From: Stappia sp. WLB 29
GTDB taxonomy: Bacteria > Pseudomonadota > Alphaproteobacteria > Rhizobiales > Stappiaceae
Assembly (NCBI RefSeq): GCF_023507705.1
Contig: NZ_JALBGD010000001.1
Coordinates: 248,001 to 312,000 of the forward strand
Length of the DNA stretch: 64,000 bases
Reading direction: 5' to 3'
Part shown: one piece after another, positions 56,877-64,000 of the stretch
Layout: each line of letters starts with the position of its first letter
Numbering within the stretch: the first letter of the stretch is position 1
The notes under the pieces: model-generated
Databases searched by the model: none
What the model was told of the DNA's origin: nothing
What the model saw: only the letters and a program-made list of their open reading frames with translations
Translations under genes and position numbers: made by a program

Positions 56877-57144
56877 TCTCCCCGCCGCACGACTCTCCCT
56901 CATTCCGTTTCCCACGATCCGGCCCGGCGCCCGATCACTGGCCTTTCACCGGCCCTTCACCTTCGCGCGAGCTTCGTCGTTTGCGCGCCCCCGCCTCTTG
57001 CCGGCGCCCGGGCGCTCCCCATCTGATTATTCAGGGTTGCAGGGGACGCGCGCACCGCGCCCCCGGCTGGACCGGCACCATGTCGGTCGTGGGCAGAAAG
57101 CAGGATCGTCTCGCATCCGCGAAGCGTCCGAAACCGCCGAAAGG

Positions 57145-57183
57145 CCATGCGATTGATGCATGGCTGGCATGCGAAAGCATGCC
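57145..57183. repeat. Two adjacent ATGC-containing hairpins
   Basis: CCATGC-GATTGAT-GCATGG (57145-57163) and GGCATGC-GAAA-GCATGCC (57166-57183); the second has a GNRA tetraloop. They lie in the leader region of the following small gene. Confidence 0.5.
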
Positions 57184-57295
57184 CGGCTTATACGCAACTC
57201 GCTGCAATCGTTCACAAAAGCAGCACAGGCCGTTCACGGAATACTGAACCGGCAAAGCCTTGCCAATCCCCTCGGGATACTACATATGGCGGTGC

Positions 57296-57640
57296 ATGAT
57301 GACGATTCACAAAATTCATCAGCTGTCGATTCCGATCGCCCTGTGGGGCGCCGGCGTCGTGCTGCTTGTCGCCACGCTCGGGGCCGGATTGGCCGCCTCG
57401 GACGTCGACGCCGCGGCGGAGACCGCCGCCAAGTTGCAACCTTCCGTCCATGAGCGCGTTGTCTTTCCAGGCAAGGACAAACGTGCCGTTGCGCAAACCG
57501 TCGAGGCGGTCTGCGGCGGCATCATCTTCCGGGAAGAGGATCCCGATTGCTTCGCCGGCACCCCGCCGCAGACGCATCCGGTGATCGCCGAGCCGGCGAC
57601 GGGCAACCAGGCGCTGCCGACGCAACCCTCCGGATCGTGA
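57296..57640 (+). CDS. Small exported CX11C protein (2 of 3)
   Basis: 114 residues from ATG 57296 (ATG 57299 is equally possible; the ribosome site is weak). One N-terminal hydrophobic segment (IPIALWGAGVVLLVATLGAGLAA), then an extended polar region, and near the C-terminus CGGIIFREEDPDC, again two cysteines 11 apart. The tail is Pro/Thr-rich. No family recognised. Same size class, topology and cysteine spacing as its neighbours. Confidence 0.65.
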   Translation: MMTIHKIHQLSIPIALWGAGVVLLVATLGAGLAASDVDAAAETAAKLQPSVHERVVFPGKDKRAVAQTVEAVCGGIIFREEDPDCFAGTPPQTHPVIAEPATGNQALPTQPSGS

Positions 57641-57719
57641 TCCCCGTCACGGTTTCCTTGCCCGTTATGCCTCAATGTGGGGCCATCGAAGAACGGTACT
57701 AAGCAGGGACGTGACGACA

Positions 57720-58070
57720 ATGACCTTCATTCACGATCATGGCGAACAGCATGCTCATCGCATCCGGGATCTGGCGATTGCCACCGTTGCGGCCCTGGCC
57801 GTCTTCGGCGGCATCGTGAGCATCGCCCACACCGTCCAGACGGCTTCGGCCGGCGGGATGCAGAGCGAGATGGCAGCCCCCAAGACCGACCGCGGCGCTT
57901 CCGCCCTCCCCGCGGAGTGCCAGGGCCAGACCTGGGGTCACTGGACGGCAAGCTGCGCCTCGGCGCTGAGCGGCAACAAGGGCATGCGCCAGGTGCAGTT
58001 CACCACCGTCGAGACCCGCCAGCCGACCGCCAACACCTCGGTTCTGGAGCGCGTTCCGTCCAGCTCCTGA
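57720..58070 (+). CDS. Small exported CX11C protein (3 of 3)
   Basis: 116 residues. A His-rich start (MTFIHDHGEQHAHRIRD) precedes one hydrophobic segment (LAIATVAALAVFGGIVSIA); the mature part has CQGQTWGHWTASC, two cysteines 11 apart with Trp between them, and ends in TSVLERVPSSS. GTG 57711 is an alternative start. Unknown function. The C-x4-W-type motif resembles small secreted proteins common in Rhizobiales. Confidence 0.68.
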   Translation: MTFIHDHGEQHAHRIRDLAIATVAALAVFGGIVSIAHTVQTASAGGMQSEMAAPKTDRGASALPAECQGQTWGHWTASCASALSGNKGMRQVQFTTVETRQPTANTSVLERVPSSS

Positions 58071-58104
58071 TCCGGGCGCCGCATGCCGGCGAGCCGATGC
58101 TGCA

Positions 58105-58140
58105 AAAGGCGACGCACTGCATTCCGCAGGCGTCGCCTTT
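58105..58140 (+). terminator. Terminator hairpin after CX11C gene 3
   Basis: AAAGGCGACGC (58105-58115) pairs perfectly with GCGTCGCCTTT (58130-58140). The T residues are part of the stem and no longer T-run follows. Confidence 0.55.
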
Positions 58141-58266
58141 GCCGTTTCAGGCGCGCCTCCCGCGCCGACCAACCCCGCCTCGCCGACAATCACGGCTCCG
58201 TCATCGCCCAGAATCGCTTAGTCTTCTGCGTTCCGTCGCAACCCGGATCCGCAAAGGCTCTGCCCG

Positions 58267-58425
58267 ATGTATCTCGCCGCCCTCTTCGCCCTGCTGCTTG
58301 CGGCTCTCGCCGCCGCCGCCTTCGGCCCCATGCGCCTCGCGGGCATCCTGATCGTCGCCAGCTTCCTCGCCGCCGTGCTGGTCTACCTGCACCACGCGAC
58401 CGATCCGCTGCCGCTGTCGTTCTGA
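58267..58425 (+). CDS. DUF5993 family small membrane protein
   Basis: 52 residues: MYLAALFALLLAALAAAAF, a second hydrophobic stretch LAGILIVASFLAAVLVYL, and the conserved end HHATDPLPLSF. This HHATDPLxLSF tail and the position 11 bases before dsbB are typical of DUF5993 proteins, which accompany DsbB in many proteobacteria. Function unknown; probably a two-helix partner in the inner membrane. It is short enough to be missed by gene prediction. Confidence 0.85.
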   Translation: MYLAALFALLLAALAAAAFGPMRLAGILIVASFLAAVLVYLHHATDPLPLSF

Positions 58426-58436
58426 AGGGGCGCGCC

Positions 58437-58982
58437 ATGATCTCCAGATCTCTCGAGACCACCCTCAACGCCCTTGCCCTCCTCGCCGTCTCGGCCGTGC
58501 TCGGCGTCGCTTTCCTCGACCAGTTCGCCAAGGACGAGCTGCCCTGCCCGCTCTGTCTGCTGCAGCGCGCCGGCTTCCTGCTGCTGGCCATCGGTCCGGT
58601 GCTGAACGTGGCGCGCGGCCCCCGGCCCGCCCATTACGGCGTGACGATCCTGGCAGGGCTCGTGGGGGCGGGTTTTGCCATGCGCCAGGTGCTGCTGCAT
58701 ATCGAGCCGGGCGATGCGGGCTACGGCGCGCCCTTCCTCGGCCTGCATTTCTACACCTGGGCCTTTGTCGTCTTCGTCGCGGCCGTCGCCGCCTGTGGGC
58801 TGATGCTGGTGCTGCGCGCGCCCGGCGAGGAGGCCCGCCCGGCCGTCCGCCTCACCGGCCTGTCCCTCGTTGCGGTGCTGCTGGTGCTGGCGATGGCCGC
58901 GCTCAACACGGCGAGCACGCTCGTCGAGTGCGGCTTCGACAGCTGCCCGGACGATCCGACCGTCTACCGCCTGCTGCAATAG
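58437..58982 (+). CDS. dsbB: Disulfide bond formation protein B
   Basis: 181 residues, four TM helices. The first periplasmic cysteine pair is CPLC in LPCPLCLLQRAGF, the DsbB quinone-side signature; the second pair is at the C-terminal end, ECGFDSCPDD, rather than in the usual inner loop. DsbB reoxidises DsbA with quinone. The CPLCLLQR motif is convincing. It follows DUF5993 by 11 bases in one operon. A DsbA is not in the window. Confidence 0.88.
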   Translation: MISRSLETTLNALALLAVSAVLGVAFLDQFAKDELPCPLCLLQRAGFLLLAIGPVLNVARGPRPAHYGVTILAGLVGAGFAMRQVLLHIEPGDAGYGAPFLGLHFYTWAFVVFVAAVAACGLMLVLRAPGEEARPAVRLTGLSLVAVLLVLAMAALNTASTLVECGFDSCPDDPTVYRLLQ

Positions 58983-59013
58983 GCCGTAGCAGGCCCCGAC
59001 GGGCTGAGAGCGC

Positions 59014-59658
59014 CTAGCTGACGGCGATCATTGCCCGGATGCCGTCGGCGATGAACTGGATCGACAGCGCCGCCAGCAGCACGCCGAGCAGCCGCGTCAC
59101 CACCACTGCGGCGGTGTCGCCCATCATCCGCTCGATGCGGTCGGCCAGCAGGAACGAGACGAAGCAGGCGCCGATGATCACCAGGATCACCAGCGCAAGG
59201 CCGAGATAGGACACCGTGTCTCTTGCCTGCGAGGACAGCAGGATCACGGCCGAGATCGCCGCCGGACCCGCGATCAGCGGGATCGCCAGCGGAAACACGG
59301 CGACGTCGTGCAGTTCCTCCTGATGCGCCGCGTGCTGCGACACCGCCTTTTCCGCCGTCTCGGATTTGCGCCGGTTGCGCTTTTCGAACACCATCTCGAT
59401 GGCGATGATCAGCAGCAGCAGCCCGCCGGCGATCTGGAAGGCCGGCACGGAGATGCCCAGCACGCCCAGAACGCCGCGCCCGGCGACCAGGAAGAGGAAC
59501 AGGATCGCACCGCCGATCAGCGTCGCGCGCACGGCGATGCGCCGGCGCGTGGCGGCCGTGGCGCCCGCCGTGACCGCCAGGAACATGGGCGCAAGGCCCA
59601 CCGGATCGATGGTCACGAACAGCGTCGCGAAGGCGTTGATGAAATAGTCTGCCAGCAT
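59014..59658 (-). CDS. MarC-family integral membrane protein
   Basis: 214 residues, six TM helices. [21 protein letters not shown] at the start, [43 protein letters not shown] and [17 protein letters not shown] match MarC/YchE-like proteins. Despite the name they are not established multidrug exporters; some are linked to amino-acid export. Convergent with dsbB and divergent from gyrA. Confidence 0.85.
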   Translation of the reverse strand: MLADYFINAFATLFVTIDPVGLAPMFLAVTAGATAATRRRIAVRATLIGGAILFLFLVAGRGVLGVLGISVPAFQIAGGLLLLIIAIEMVFEKRNRRKSETAEKAVSQHAAHQEELHDVAVFPLAIPLIAGPAAISAVILLSSQARDTVSYLGLALVILVIIGACFVSFLLADRIERMMGDTAAVVVTRLLGVLLAALSIQFIADGIRAMIAVS

Positions 59659-59878
59659 TGCGCAAGCCCCCCGCGCGACTCGTCCGACCCCGTTATATCA
59701 GCCAAAATACGGCGTGTGGGCATGCGGGCGGCACCCCTTGTCCGAACTTTCCCTTGGGAAACTGACAAACTACTGTTTTGGCTTATGTTTTCGCGCCGCA
59801 AAATGCCCTGGCCGATTTGGCTGGAGGCGCGGAATCGGCTATAAGATCGGGACAGATTCAACAAGTGTGAGAGATCCC

Positions 59879-62710
59879 TTGACCGATCGGGACACGAACG
59901 CACCTACGGGCGGCCTGCCGTCCGATATACGACCCGTTTCCATCACCGACGAGATGAAGCGCAGCTACCTCGATTACGCCATGAGCGTGATCGTCAGCCG
60001 TGCCCTGCCGGATGTGCGCGACGGGTTGAAGCCGGTGCACCGGCGCATCCTCTATTCGATGCACGAGAACGGCTACGAGTGGAACAAGCCCTACCGCAAG
60101 TCCGCCCGCGTGGTCGGCGACGTGATGGGTAAATACCACCCCCATGGCGACAGCGCGATCTACGACGCGCTCGTGCGCATGGCGCAGAATTTCTCGCTGC
60201 GCCTGCCGCTGATCGACGGCCAGGGCAATTTCGGCTCGGTCGACGGCGATCCCGCCGCGGCCATGCGATACACCGAGTGCCGGCTGCAGAAGGTCTCGGC
60301 GCGCCTCCTTGACGACATCGACAAGGAGACCGTCAACTTCCAGGAAAACTACGACAATTCGGAGAGCGAGCCGGTCGTTTTGCCGGCAAAGTTCCCGAAC
60401 CTGCTGGTCAACGGCGCCGGCGGCATCGCCGTCGGCATGGCCACCAACATCCCGCCGCACAATCTCGGCGAGGTCATCGACGCCGCCATCGCCCTGATGG
60501 AAAATCCGGCGATGACCACGGCCGAGCTCATGGAGATCGTCCCCGGTCCCGACTTCCCGACCGGCGGCATCATCCTCGGCCGCTCGGGCATCCGCTCGGC
60601 CTATGAGAGCGCGCGCGGCTCCATCGTCATGCGCGGCCGCGCCGAGATCGAGGAGATCCGCAAGGACCGCTACGCCATCGTCATCACCGAGATCCCGTAT
60701 CAGGTGAACAAGGCGGCGATGATCGAGAAGATCGCCGAGCATGTGCGCGAAAAGCGCATCGAGGGCATTTCCGACATCCGCGACGAGTCGGACCGGTCCG
60801 GCATGCGCGTCGTCGTCGAGCTCAAGCGCGATGCGGTCGGCGACGTGGTGCTGAACCAGCTCTACCGCTACTCGGCGCTGCAATCGACCTTCGGCGCCAA
60901 CATGGTGGCGCTGAACGGCGGCCGGCCGGAGCAGCTCGGCCTCAAGGACATGCTGAGCGCCTTCATCGCCTTCCGCGAGGAGGTGATCGGCCGGCGCACC
61001 CGCTTCCTGCTCAAGAAGGCGCGCGACCGCGCCCATGTCCTCGTCGGCCTCGCCATTGCCGTCGCCAATATCGACGAGGTCATCGCGCTGATCCGCACCG
61101 CGCCGGATCCGGCCACTGCCCGCGCCCAGCTGATGGAGCGCAACTGGCCGGCCCACGACGTGGAGCCTTTGATCCGCCTGATCGACGATCCGCGCCACAT
61201 GGTCAACGAGGACGGCACCTACAAGCTGTCCGAGGAGCAGGCCCGCGCCATTCTCGACCTGCGCCTGCAGCGCCTCACCGCGCTCGGCCGTGACGAGATC
61301 GCCGACGAGCTCAACAAGATCGGCGAGGAGATCCGCGACTATCTCGACATCCTGCGCTCGCGCGTCCGCATCCTCGACATCATCCGCCAGGAGCTGACGG
61401 ACATCCGCGAGGAGTTCGCAACGCCCCGCCGGACCGAGATCATGGACGGCGGCGCCGATCTCGAGGACGAGGATCTCATCCAGCGCGAGGAGATGGTCGT
61501 CACGGTCAGCCATGCCGGCTACATCAAGCGCGTTCCGCTCGACACCTACCGGGCGCAGCGGCGCGGCGGCAAGGGCCGCTCGGGCATGTCGACCAAGGAC
61601 GAGGATTTCGTCACCCGACTGTTCGTGGCCAACACGCACACGCCGGTGCTGTTCTTCTCCTCGCGCGGCATCGCCTACAAGCTGAAGGTCTGGCGCCTGC
61701 CGCTCGGCGGCCCGACCTCGCGCGGCAAGGCCCTGGTCAACATGCTGCCGCTCGAGCAGGGCGAGCAGATCACCTCGATCATGCCGCTGCCGGAGAACGA
61801 GGAGACCTGGGGCGATCTCGACGTGATGTTCGCCACCACGCGCGGCACCGTCCGCCGCAACAAGCTCTCCGACTTCACGCAGATCAACAAGAACGGCAAG
61901 ATCGCTATGAAGCTCGAGGATGGCGACGGCATCGTCGGCGTCTTCACCTGCACCGAGCATGACGACGTCATGCTGACCACGGCGCTCGGCCAGTGCATCC
62001 GCTTCGCCGTCACCGATGTGCGCGTCTTCGCGGGCCGCAACTCGGTCGGCGTGCGCGGCATCAACCTTGCCGACAACGACCGCGTCATCTCCATGTCGAT
62101 CCTGCGTCACTTTGACTGCACGGCGGACGAGCGCAGCGCCTATCTGCGCCTGCGCCGGCTGATGCGCGGCGAGGCCGACGAGACCAACGGCGAAGCCGGT
62201 GGCGAAGACGAGGGCGTGCCGGCGGGCGAGCTGACGCAGGAGCGCTACGCGGCCATGAGCGCCACCGAGCAGGTGATCCTCACCATCTCGGAAAACGGCT
62301 ACGGCAAGCGGTCCTCGTCCTTCGAGTACCGGGTCACGGGCCGCGGCGGCAAGGGTATCACCGCCATGGCGGTGACCAAGCGCAACGGCCCGCTCGTCGC
62401 CTCCTTCCCGGTGGAAGACAGCGACCAGATCATGCTCGTCACCAATGGCGGCCAGCTGATCCGCTGCCCGGTCGACGGCATCCGCATCGCTGGCCGCGCC
62501 ACCCAGGGCGTCATCGTCTTCAACACCGCCGAAGGCGAGGAAGTCGTCTCGGTCGGCCGCGTCTCCGACGAGGAGGACGCCGAAGACGCGGTGCTCGACG
62601 AGGCCGCAGCAGCGTCCGACGGCGAGACCCCGGCCTCCGGCTCCGACATGTCGGGCGATGCCGGCGACGGCGAGAGTGGCGAGGACGAGGCTCCCGGCGA
62701 CGACGCCTGA
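59879..62710 (+). CDS. gyrA: DNA gyrase subunit A
   Basis: 943 residues from TTG 59879, chosen because it gives [10 protein letters not shown] before [22 protein letters not shown] and has GAGAG just upstream; GTG 59867 is the alternative. The catalytic Tyr lies in [10 protein letters not shown], and the QRRGGKG GyrA-box confirms gyrase rather than topoisomerase IV. The quinolone-determining region reads [10 protein letters not shown], with Ser92 and Asp96 at the positions equal to E. coli 83 and 87 (wild-type). An acidic insertion ([16 protein letters not shown]) and an acidic tail are present. A terminator follows 30 bases after the stop. Confidence 0.97.
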   Translation: MTDRDTNAPTGGLPSDIRPVSITDEMKRSYLDYAMSVIVSRALPDVRDGLKPVHRRILYSMHENGYEWNKPYRKSARVVGDVMGKYHPHGDSAIYDALVRMAQNFSLRLPLIDGQGNFGSVDGDPAAAMRYTECRLQKVSARLLDDIDKETVNFQENYDNSESEPVVLPAKFPNLLVNGAGGIAVGMATNIPPHNLGEVIDAAIALMENPAMTTAELMEIVPGPDFPTGGIILGRSGIRSAYESARGSIVMRGRAEIEEIRKDRYAIVITEIPYQVNKAAMIEKIAEHVREKRIEGISDIRDESDRSGMRVVVELKRDAVGDVVLNQLYRYSALQSTFGANMVALNGGRPEQLGLKDMLSAFIAFREEVIGRRTRFLLKKARDRAHVLVGLAIAVANIDEVIALIRTAPDPATARAQLMERNWPAHDVEPLIRLIDDPRHMVNEDGTYKLSEEQARAILDLRLQRLTALGRDEIADELNKIGEEIRDYLDILRSRVRILDIIRQELTDIREEFATPRRTEIMDGGADLEDEDLIQREEMVVTVSHAGYIKRVPLDTYRAQRRGGKGRSGMSTKDEDFVTRLFVANTHTPVLFFSSRGIAYKLKVWRLPLGGPTSRGKALVNMLPLEQGEQITSIMPLPENEETWGDLDVMFATTRGTVRRNKLSDFTQINKNGKIAMKLEDGDGIVGVFTCTEHDDVMLTTALGQCIRFAVTDVRVFAGRNSVGVRGINLADNDRVISMSILRHFDCTADERSAYLRLRRLMRGEADETNGEAGGEDEGVPAGELTQERYAAMSATEQVILTISENGYGKRSSSFEYRVTGRGGKGITAMAVTKRNGPLVASFPVEDSDQIMLVTNGGQLIRCPVDGIRIAGRATQGVIVFNTAEGEEVVSVGRVSDEEDAEDAVLDEAAAASDGETPASGSDMSGDAGDGESGEDEAPGDDA

Positions 62711-62740
62711 TCCCGCCTCACCGCCTCAAGACACCATCAC

Positions 62741-62769
62741 GGGCCGCAGGACACTCCTGCGGCCCTTTT
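62741..62769 (+). terminator. Rho-independent terminator of gyrA
   Basis: GGGCCGCAGGA-CAC-TCCTGCGGCCC, an 11-bp perfect stem, followed by TTTTGTTT. Confidence 0.9.
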
Positions 62770-62844
62770 GTTTGCAGGAGGGCGCCTTCGCTTGCGCAGC
62801 CTCCTCTCCTTCCCTCGGCCGTCATCCCGTTGTCGTCATCCCAA

Positions 62845-62948
62845 CCTCGGCCGTCACTCCACCGCCGTCACCCCAACCTCCGACGTCACCCCGGCCGCAG
62901 GCGAAGCCGGAGATCCGGGGCCTATTCGTTGCCAGAGCGCCAGCGATT
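62845..62948. repeat. Direct repeat, copy 1
   Basis: Starts CCTCGGCCGTCACTCCACCG and runs through CCGACGTCACCCCGG, GGCGAAGCCGGAGATCCGGG, to AGCGAT. Matches copy 2 with about ten differences by eye. Confidence 0.8.
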
Positions 62949-63020
62949 GCGCACCGAACCGCCCCCGGCTCGCCTCCACAAGCCGCACGACGCTCTGCCC
63001 CACACCTGCCCGAGGGTGCC

Positions 63021-63066
63021 AATGGTTCCCGGCTCTCCGGCTTCGCCTGCGGCCGGGATGACCTCC
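63021..63066. repeat. Inverted partial repeat copy between the direct repeats
   Basis: GGTTCCCGGCTCTCCGGCTT then CGCCTGCGGCCGGGATGACC is the reverse complement, in part, of the ACCCCGGCCGCAGGCGAAGC core of copy 1. Confidence 0.6.
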
Positions 63067-63108
63067 GAGAGGGAGGCACCATCTCGCACCCCACCACCGG
63101 AGATCCCA

Positions 63109-63211
63109 CCTCGGCCGTCAGCCCACCGCCGTCAGCCCAACCTCCGACGTCACCCCGGACGAAGGCGAAGCCGGAGATCCGGGGCCCATTCGTTCCCAGA
63201 GCATTAGCGAT
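63109..63211. repeat. Direct repeat, copy 2
   Basis: Starts CCTCGGCCGTCAGCCCACCG and ends AGCGAT; otherwise as copy 1. It lies just before the cyclase gene end. Confidence 0.8.
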
Positions 63212-63247
63212 GGCACGTTGCGTTCGCCCTTTCCCATCACGCCCACC

Positions 63248-64000
63248 TCACCCCTTGGGGCTGAACAGATGCACCGGCTCGGCGACGCCGCGCAGCCGGT
63301 GCTCGCCGAGATCGTCCAGCGGCATGTCGAGCCCGCGCGCGGCCGCCTGCGAGATCAGGATCTCGCGGCCGAGCTCCTTGGTCAGCGCTTCGATGCGGCT
63401 TGCCGCGTTCACCGCCCGGCCGATCACCGTGAAGTCGAGCCGCCCGGCCGAGCCGACATTGCCGAAGAACACCGTGCCCTCGTGCAGCGCGATGCCGGTG
63501 CGCAGCGGCGCCCACACATCCCGCAGGTTCGCGACCGCCTCCGGCGGTGCCTCGTTCAGTTCCGCGATCCCGGCCAGCGCCCCCCGCGCCGCGCGCAGGG
63601 CCGCGCTGGCCGCCCCCTTGCCTTGCGGAAACACTGCCAGCACCCCGTCGCCCATGAATTTCAGGATCTCGCCGCCTTCCGCGATCACCGCCCCGGCCAG
63701 CCGCTCGAAATAGGCGTTGAGCAGCGCCGTCATCGCCGGCCCCGGCAGCCGCGCCGACAGATCGGTGAAGCCGCGCAGGTCCGACATCCAGATCACGGCA
63801 TCGATTTCCTCGCCGACGCCGCGCCGGATGCTGCCCTGCAGCACCTTGCCCCCTGCCGCCGGCCCCAGATAGGCGTCGAGCAGGTTCGCCGAGATCCGCC
63901 GGTCGATGTGCCGGGCGACATGCAGCGCCAGGATCGACAGCAGCCGGTCGATGCCCGCCCGCTCGCTCCTGGTGAAGCCGCCCGGCTGGCGCGTCGCCAG
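63248..64000 (-). CDS. Class III adenylate/guanylate cyclase domain protein (3' part)
   Basis: The frame is open to the right edge, so the start lies beyond the window; about 250 C-terminal residues are visible. WMSDLRGFTDLSARL provides the first metal Asp, GGEILKFMGDGVLAVF the second, and FFGNVGSAGRLDFTVIGRAVNAASRIE the substrate-binding strand and catalytic Asn/Arg region. It makes cAMP or cGMP. Upstream of the domain, LHVARHIDRRISANLLDAYLG reads as the usual linker. Together with the CRP-type site at 14838 it suggests cAMP signalling is used in this organism. Confidence 0.85.
   Translation of the reverse strand: MATRQPGGFTRSERAGIDRLLSILALHVARHIDRRISANLLDAYLGPAAGGKVLQGSIRRGVGEEIDAVIWMSDLRGFTDLSARLPGPAMTALLNAYFERLAGAVIAEGGEILKFMGDGVLAVFPQGKGAASAALRAARGALAGIAELNEAPPEAVANLRDVWAPLRTGIALHEGTVFFGNVGSAGRLDFTVIGRAVNAASRIEALTKELGREILISQAAARGLDMPLDDLGEHRLRGVAEPVHLFSPKG

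Larger units (their letters stand above)
56774..57295. other. Intergenic region between CX11C genes 1 and 2
   Basis: No gene is supported. A long dyad GTGACGGCG...CGCCGTCAC at 56847-56876 lies after gene 1 and may terminate it. Two hairpins at 57145-57183 lie 115 bases before gene 2. Confidence 0.4.
62770..63247. other. Repeat-filled intergenic region downstream of gyrA
   Basis: No gene supported. Two ~103-bp direct repeats (62845-62948 and 63109-63211) and an inverted partial copy between them fill most of it. Open frames seen across it are a consequence of the repeats. Confidence 0.6.

Noticed and set aside
59858-62110. Long minus-strand frame opposite gyrA
   Set aside because: Antisense to a complete gyrA; no ribosome site or recognisable domain.
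59879-62710. Quinolone-resistance substitutions in gyrA
   Set aside because: The determining region reads [10 protein letters not shown] with Ser and Asp in the two key positions, i.e. the susceptible form.

Overview
The window is a GC-rich chromosomal segment of an alphaproteobacterium, most likely of the order Hyphomicrobiales and possibly Stappia/Roseibium-like. This is inferred from gene content and order, not from a marker phylogeny. Pointers are the run rlpA - D,D-carboxypeptidase - tmk - holB - metG - tatD - MBL hydrolase - recX, the three DUF1127 genes followed by CCUCCUCCC-loop small RNAs, and a choline-sulfatase/BCCT locus typical of marine or plant-associated members. Genes are densely packed, with many 1-4 base ATGA/GTGA/TGATG overlaps.

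Layout. 1-5.8 kb: end of a BMP-type ABC substrate-binding protein, a HIT protein, an XRE-cupin regulator with a GNAT acetyltransferase, a membrane diguanylate cyclase and an exported protein. 5.8-13.8 kb (minus strand): housekeeping operon recX, MBL hydrolase, tatD, metG, holB, tmk, a D,D-carboxypeptidase homologue whose active-site motifs are altered, and rlpA. 14.3-15.3 kb: a small secreted protein, an intergenic CRP-type palindrome followed by a strong terminator (possible sRNA), and tRNA-Ser(TGA). 15.3-22.1 kb: an accessory block between the tRNA and an IS3-type remnant. It carries an SQD1-like UDP-sugar sulfotransfer enzyme, a BcsB-like protein, a processive GT2 synthase and an outer-membrane barrel. 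I read it as a synthase-dependent polysaccharide system that may polymerise or decorate with a sulfo-sugar, and it is the best candidate for an undescribed system.

22.1-32.7 kb: SoxR with a divergent MFS exporter and a clear sox box; an AlaX-type editing protein; a glutaredoxin-MauE fusion coupled to a channel-like protein; an ArsR-SRPBCC-DUF1801-DUF1801 operon; an ASCH-domain protein; and LysR/choline sulfatase/BCCT transporter. 32.8-46.7 kb: a P2-type cation ATPase, an exported amidohydrolase, an outer-membrane protein, a sphingolipid-desaturase-like enzyme, a secreted cache protein overlapping a GGDEF-EAL protein, a lytic transglycosylase, a PilZ protein, and tgt-queA.

47-48.5 kb: three DUF1127 mini-genes and nine hairpins that all present CCUCCUCCC (or UCUCCUCCC) in the loop, resembling the cuckoo/CcsR sRNA family. 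48.6-64 kb: glmU, a SLAC1/TDT transporter, a PNPOx-like protein, two cyclophilins with coaD, a TetR-SDR divergent pair, a glyoxalase-like protein, three small exported proteins that each carry a Cys-X11-Cys pair upstream of a DUF5993-dsbB pair, a MarC-family protein, gyrA, and the 3' part of a class III nucleotide cyclase. Palindromic dispersed repeats lie next to glmU, next to the PNPOx gene and downstream of gyrA.

All calls rest on reading motifs and gene order by eye; no database search was run.
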